A DNA stretch of 7,531 nucleotides from Planctomycetota bacterium (GTDB taxonomy: Bacteria > Planctomycetota > Planctomycetia > Planctomycetales > Planctomycetaceae). The translations under genes were made by a program, and so were the position numbers. The notes under the pieces are model-generated. The model was not told the DNA's origin. It searched no databases and saw nothing but the letters and a program-made list of their open reading frames with translations. Numbering within the stretch: the first letter of the stretch is position 1; every line of letters begins with the position of its first letter. Shown here one piece after another: positions 4,652 to 7,531 of the stretch. The stretch spans positions 1 to 7,531 of the forward strand of contig JAJRTM010000786.1 of the NCBI GenBank assembly GCA_024278285.1, given 5' to 3'.

Positions 4652-7531
4652 TTACGATTCGTGACCTTCCTCTTCGCTCTCTTCAATTAACTCCACTTCG
4701 GTTGATGAGAGTTGTACAATTCGTTCTCCTGCAGAAAGACCGAAAGTCCAGAACAGGGCAGGACGTACAAAAAATTCAAGGACGGTACTTGTCAGCAGTC
4801 CTCCGATGATGACGGTTGCCACCGGGTAGAGGATTTCCTTTCCCGGTTCTCCAGCCGCCATCGCCAACGGAACCAGTCCGATACCCGAAGTCAGCGCGGT
4901 CATCAACACCGGTGCCAGCCGCTCTTGCCCGGCTCGCACAATCATTTCTTTCGACCACGTTTCGCCTTCATGCTTGACAAGATGCAGGTAATGATTCAGT
5001 AGCAGAATTCCATTTCGCGAAGCAATTCCCCCCAGCGAAATGAACCCGACCATCGCAGCAATGGTCAGCGTTTGCCCGGTGATGATCAAGGCCGCGACAG
5101 AACCAATAAACGCCATCGGCAGTGCAGCCATCACCTGTAACGAAAAGTTGGCCGAGCGGAACATCGTGTACAACACCATGAAAACGCCCAGCATTGAAAT
5201 CGCAAATAGAATCCCAATCACTTTAGAAGCCCTCTGCTGACTTTCAAACTGACCGCTGTATTCAACAAAATAACCAGGCGGCAGCGAGTCTCTTATCGGT
5301 GCCTGTTTTTCCTGAATTTCTTTGACGACATCGACCAGGCCGCGTCCGCTGACATTACATTGAACGACAATTCGTTTCTGTACTTTTTCCCGATTGATCG
5401 TATTCGGACCACTCGATTTTCGAATCTCGGCGACCGATGAAAGTGGCGTCGTCCCGCCGCTGGGCAGATCGATGGAAAGTCGTTTCAATGCTTCCAGGTT
5501 TTCCCGGTAATCTTCATCCATCCGAATGAGTAAGTCGAATGTCCGTTGCCCCAGAAGAATTTGCGAAACAACTTGTCCCTTCATCGCTGTTTCGATGTAG
5601 TCGTTCACGTACACGGGAGTCATTCCGTACTGTTCCAGCTTGTCTCGATCCAATCGAATTTGAAGCTGTGGGATTTCCACCTGCGGTTCCACCATCAGGT
5701 CGGTCACTCCTTTGACGGTCCTCATCTTGGCAGCCATTTCTTTGGCTTTGTTTCGCAGAACGGTTAAATCTTCGCCATAAATTTTAATTCCAACCTGGGC
5801 TTTCACTCCGGAAATCATGTGCGAAATTAAATGGGCCAACGGCTGTTCTACCGTAGTGACAATGCCGGGGATATCAGCCATCGCTTCACGAATTTCATCG
5901 AGAACTTCCTCGCGGCCCCGCCCCGATTCCTCATCGAAACTGATGATAAATTCAGAAACGTTAACCCCTTCTGCATGTTCATCCAGTTCTGCCCGTCCGG
6001 TTCGTCTTGAAAAAGCGGACATCCCTTCAATTTTCATTAACCGCTGCATCACGGTTTCTGCAATTTCGTTTGATTTTTTCAGCGATGTTCCTGGAGGCAG
6101 CACCACATTCAACTGGGCCACTCCTTCGTTAAACGGCGGTAGAAAGTCTTTCTCCAACTGCATCAACGCCATCGCTGCAATCAAAACTCCGGTTATTCCC
6201 ATCATCAACATCACATTGGAATATCGAATACTGAACCCAATCACATGCCCCGCTCCCCATTTCAATAATCGTAAAAGAGGGCCATCTTTATGATGATCCG
6301 CAGCGGAATCGCCCGCTTTGTCTCCCGGTTGAGGCATCCCAATTTTATTCCCGAGCAGCCAATACGAAAGCACGGGGGTCAAAGTAAGTGAAACAACCAG
6401 CGATGAAAGAATCGAAACGATGTACGCAACTCCCAACGGGGCGAATAATCGCCCTTCCATCCCGGAAAGAGCAAACAAGGGCATAAAGACTAAGACAACA
6501 ATCATCGTTCCAAAAACGATGGAGTTTCGAATTTCACAACTTGCCCGGAAGACGACCAGCAGTGGATGCTTCGGTTTCTTCGCAAATCTGTTTTCTCCTA
6601 ATCGCCTGAAGATATTTTCGACATCGACAATCGCATCGTCCACCAGTTCACCAATCGCAACCGCGAGACCTCCCAGTGTCATCGTATTGATGGTAATTCC
6701 GAGCGCGGTGAAGACCAGCGCTGTTGTTGCAATGGAAAGTGGAATCGCGGTCAAGGTGATAAAAGTGGTACGAAAATTCATTAAGAACAGAAACAGAATA
6801 ATAACAACCAGAACTCCTCCATCCCGCAGTGCTTCGACGACGTTATCGATGGCTCGATCAATAAAAGCTTTTTGAGAATAAAGCTCGGTTTCAACGCGAA
6901 TATCGTCCGGCAGCGAAGGCATCAGTTCTTTTATTGCTTGCGCGACCATTTCTGTTACTTCTCTGGTATCTGCATTTGGCTGCTTGTTAATGGTGAGAAT
7001 AACAGCGGGGCCTCCGGTAAATTCTCCATTCTCTTCCTTCACGTAAGCAGAACTGTCTCCTCGTTTTACCTGCGGACCTTTAATCACTTTCGCAACCTGC
7101 GAAAGTACGATCGGTCTGCCATTGCGCATCGTGATGACAACTTTTTCCAGATCTGCAATCGTTTGTACTCGCCCCAGCGAACGGACCAGAAATTCATTCG
7201 GGCCCTGGTCATCAAGGTAACCCCCGGTTGCATTTTCGTTACTATCTTCGCATGCCTTTCTTACCTGATGGATCGTCAGCCCATATTTCAACATTAAATC
7301 GGGATCGACCAGCACCTGGAACTGCATTCTTCCCCCGCCAATGACAAACACCTGCGAAACTCCCGGAATGGTCAATAAGCGTTGCCGTACCGCCCAGTCG
7401 GCTAGAGTTCGCACTTCTAAAGGAGACGTTTTCCCTCCTTCACTCCACATACCCATCATAATAATTTGCCCCATGATGGAAGAAATCGGAGCTAACTGCG
7501 GCTTCACTCCCAGGGGCATGCGGTCGGTGAC
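4652..7531 (-). CDS. CusA/CzcA-family heavy-metal efflux RND transporter permease (5' end beyond window)
   Basis: This is an inner-membrane proton-driven pump that exports metal ions through a tripartite complex. The frame is open to the right edge: the four codons beyond the first visible Met read VTDR and continue straight into MPLGVKPQLAP, an internal family motif. The true start is therefore outside, and about 100 residues including TM1 are missing. Numbering from that Met, the order is: porter domain to about 220; TM2-TM6 about 233-389; a short hydrophilic loop; TM7 about 435-453; second porter half about 465-760; TM8-TM12 about 766-926; acidic tail. TM4 (281-303) reads AIGELVDDAIVDVEN, giving Asp294 and Glu301 as likely proton-relay residues. 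Ala288 stands where CzcA has Asp, as in CusA. Met568 and Met633 (YGMT) align by memory with Met residues of the CusA copper site, but TM10 has SRNGILLL (834-841), unlike either archetype. Substrate is therefore uncertain, and no symbol is given. Confidence 0.95.
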   Translation of the reverse strand, partial: VTDRMPLGVKPQLAPISSIMGQIIMMGMWSEGGKTSPLEVRTLADWAVRQRLLTIPGVSQVFVIGGGRMQFQVLVDPDLMLKYGLTIHQVRKACEDSNENATGGYLDDQGPNEFLVRSLGRVQTIADLEKVVITMRNGRPIVLSQVAKVIKGPQVKRGDSSAYVKEENGEFTGGPAVILTINKQPNADTREVTEMVAQAIKELMPSLPDDIRVETELYSQKAFIDRAIDNVVEALRDGGVLVVIILFLFLMNFRTTFITLTAIPLSIATTALVFTALGITINTMTLGGLAVAIGELVDDAIVDVENIFRRLGENRFAKKPKHPLLVVFRASCEIRNSIVFGTMIVVLVFMPLFALSGMEGRLFAPLGVAYIVSILSSLVVSLTLTPVLSYWLLGNKIGMPQPGDKAGDSAADHHKDGPLLRLLKWGAGHVIGFSIRYSNVMLMMGITGVLIAAMALMQLEKDFLPPFNEGVAQLNVVLPPGTSLKKSNEIAETVMQRLMKIEGMSAFSRRTGRAELDEHAEGVNVSEFIISFDEESGRGREEVLDEIREAMADIPGIVTTVEQPLAHLISHMISGVKAQVGIKIYGEDLTVLRNKAKEMAAKMRTVKGVTDLMVEPQVEIPQLQIRLDRDKLEQYGMTPVYVNDYIETAMKGQVVSQILLGQRTFDLLIRMDEDYRENLEALKRLSIDLPSGGTTPLSSVAEIRKSSGPNTINREKVQKRIVVQCNVSGRGLVDVVKEIQEKQAPIRDSLPPGYFVEYSGQFESQQRASKVIGILFAISMLGVFMVLYTMFRSANFSLQVMAALPMAFIGSVAALIITGQTLTIAAMVGFISLGGIASRNGILLLNHYLHLVKHEGETWSKEMIVRAGQERLAPVLMTALTSGIGLVPLAMAAGEPGKEILYPVATVIIGGLLTSTVLEFFVRPALFWTFGLSAGERIVQLSSTEVELIEESEEEGHES

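Noticed and set aside
5817..6293. 158-codon open frame on the + strand inside the RND pump gene
   Set aside because: It lies wholly antisense to a strongly conserved transporter, has no recognisable domain, and its Ser/Arg/Pro-rich composition is typical of a shadow frame.
6420..6875. 151-codon and following 141-codon + strand frames antisense to the RND pump
   Set aside because: Same reason: low-complexity or unrecognisable products opposite conserved membrane segments, with no ribosome site noticed.

Overview
The window looks like chromosomal DNA from a planctomycete-type bacterium (Planctomycetota). This is an inference from the gene set: a stand-alone sugar-phosphate isomerase/epimerase-like protein, a ferredoxin with long unrecognised flanks, a DUF1877 protein, a His-rich lipoprotein paired with a heavy-metal RND pump, and short palindromes between genes. 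There is no rRNA, phylogenetic marker or codon-usage table to confirm it. Base composition looks intermediate by eye; I did not count it.

Layout. Positions 1-106 may hold the 3' tail of an upstream + strand gene (weak). 201-1025 (+) is a TIM-barrel sugar phosphate isomerase/epimerase. 1301-1933 (+) is a single-span membrane protein with Cys-Cys pairs and a Lys/Glu-rich tail, of unknown function. It converges on 1984-3030 (-), a protein with two [4Fe-4S] ferredoxin motifs and an unrecognised N-terminal region. A compact palindrome fills the 50-base gap between them. 3299-3793 (+) is a DUF1877 (YfbM-like) protein, diverging from the ferredoxin gene across about 270 bases. It converges on a - strand heavy-metal module with a perfect 15-bp hairpin in the gap.

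Heavy-metal module (- strand, read from the right edge leftward). A CusA/CzcA-family RND pump occupies 7531-4652 and runs off the window, so its first roughly 100 residues and TM1 are missing. It is followed by a lipoprotein (4460-3897) with about 20 histidines, probably a periplasmic metal buffer or donor for the pump. The usual membrane-fusion (CusB/CzcB) and outer-membrane (CusC/CzcC) partners are not in the window; they could lie upstream of the pump, beyond position 7531. The 191-base gap between pump and lipoprotein holds a roughly 107-base imperfect inverted repeat.

No CRISPR array, transposase, tRNA, rRNA or recognised defence gene is visible. The points most worth a second look are the three intergenic palindromes, each built on a stem with a 3-nt loop, the Cys-pair membrane protein, the His-rich lipoprotein with its split metal-binding tracts, and the unassigned N-terminal domain of the ferredoxin protein. 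I see no clear evidence for a wholly new multi-gene system.
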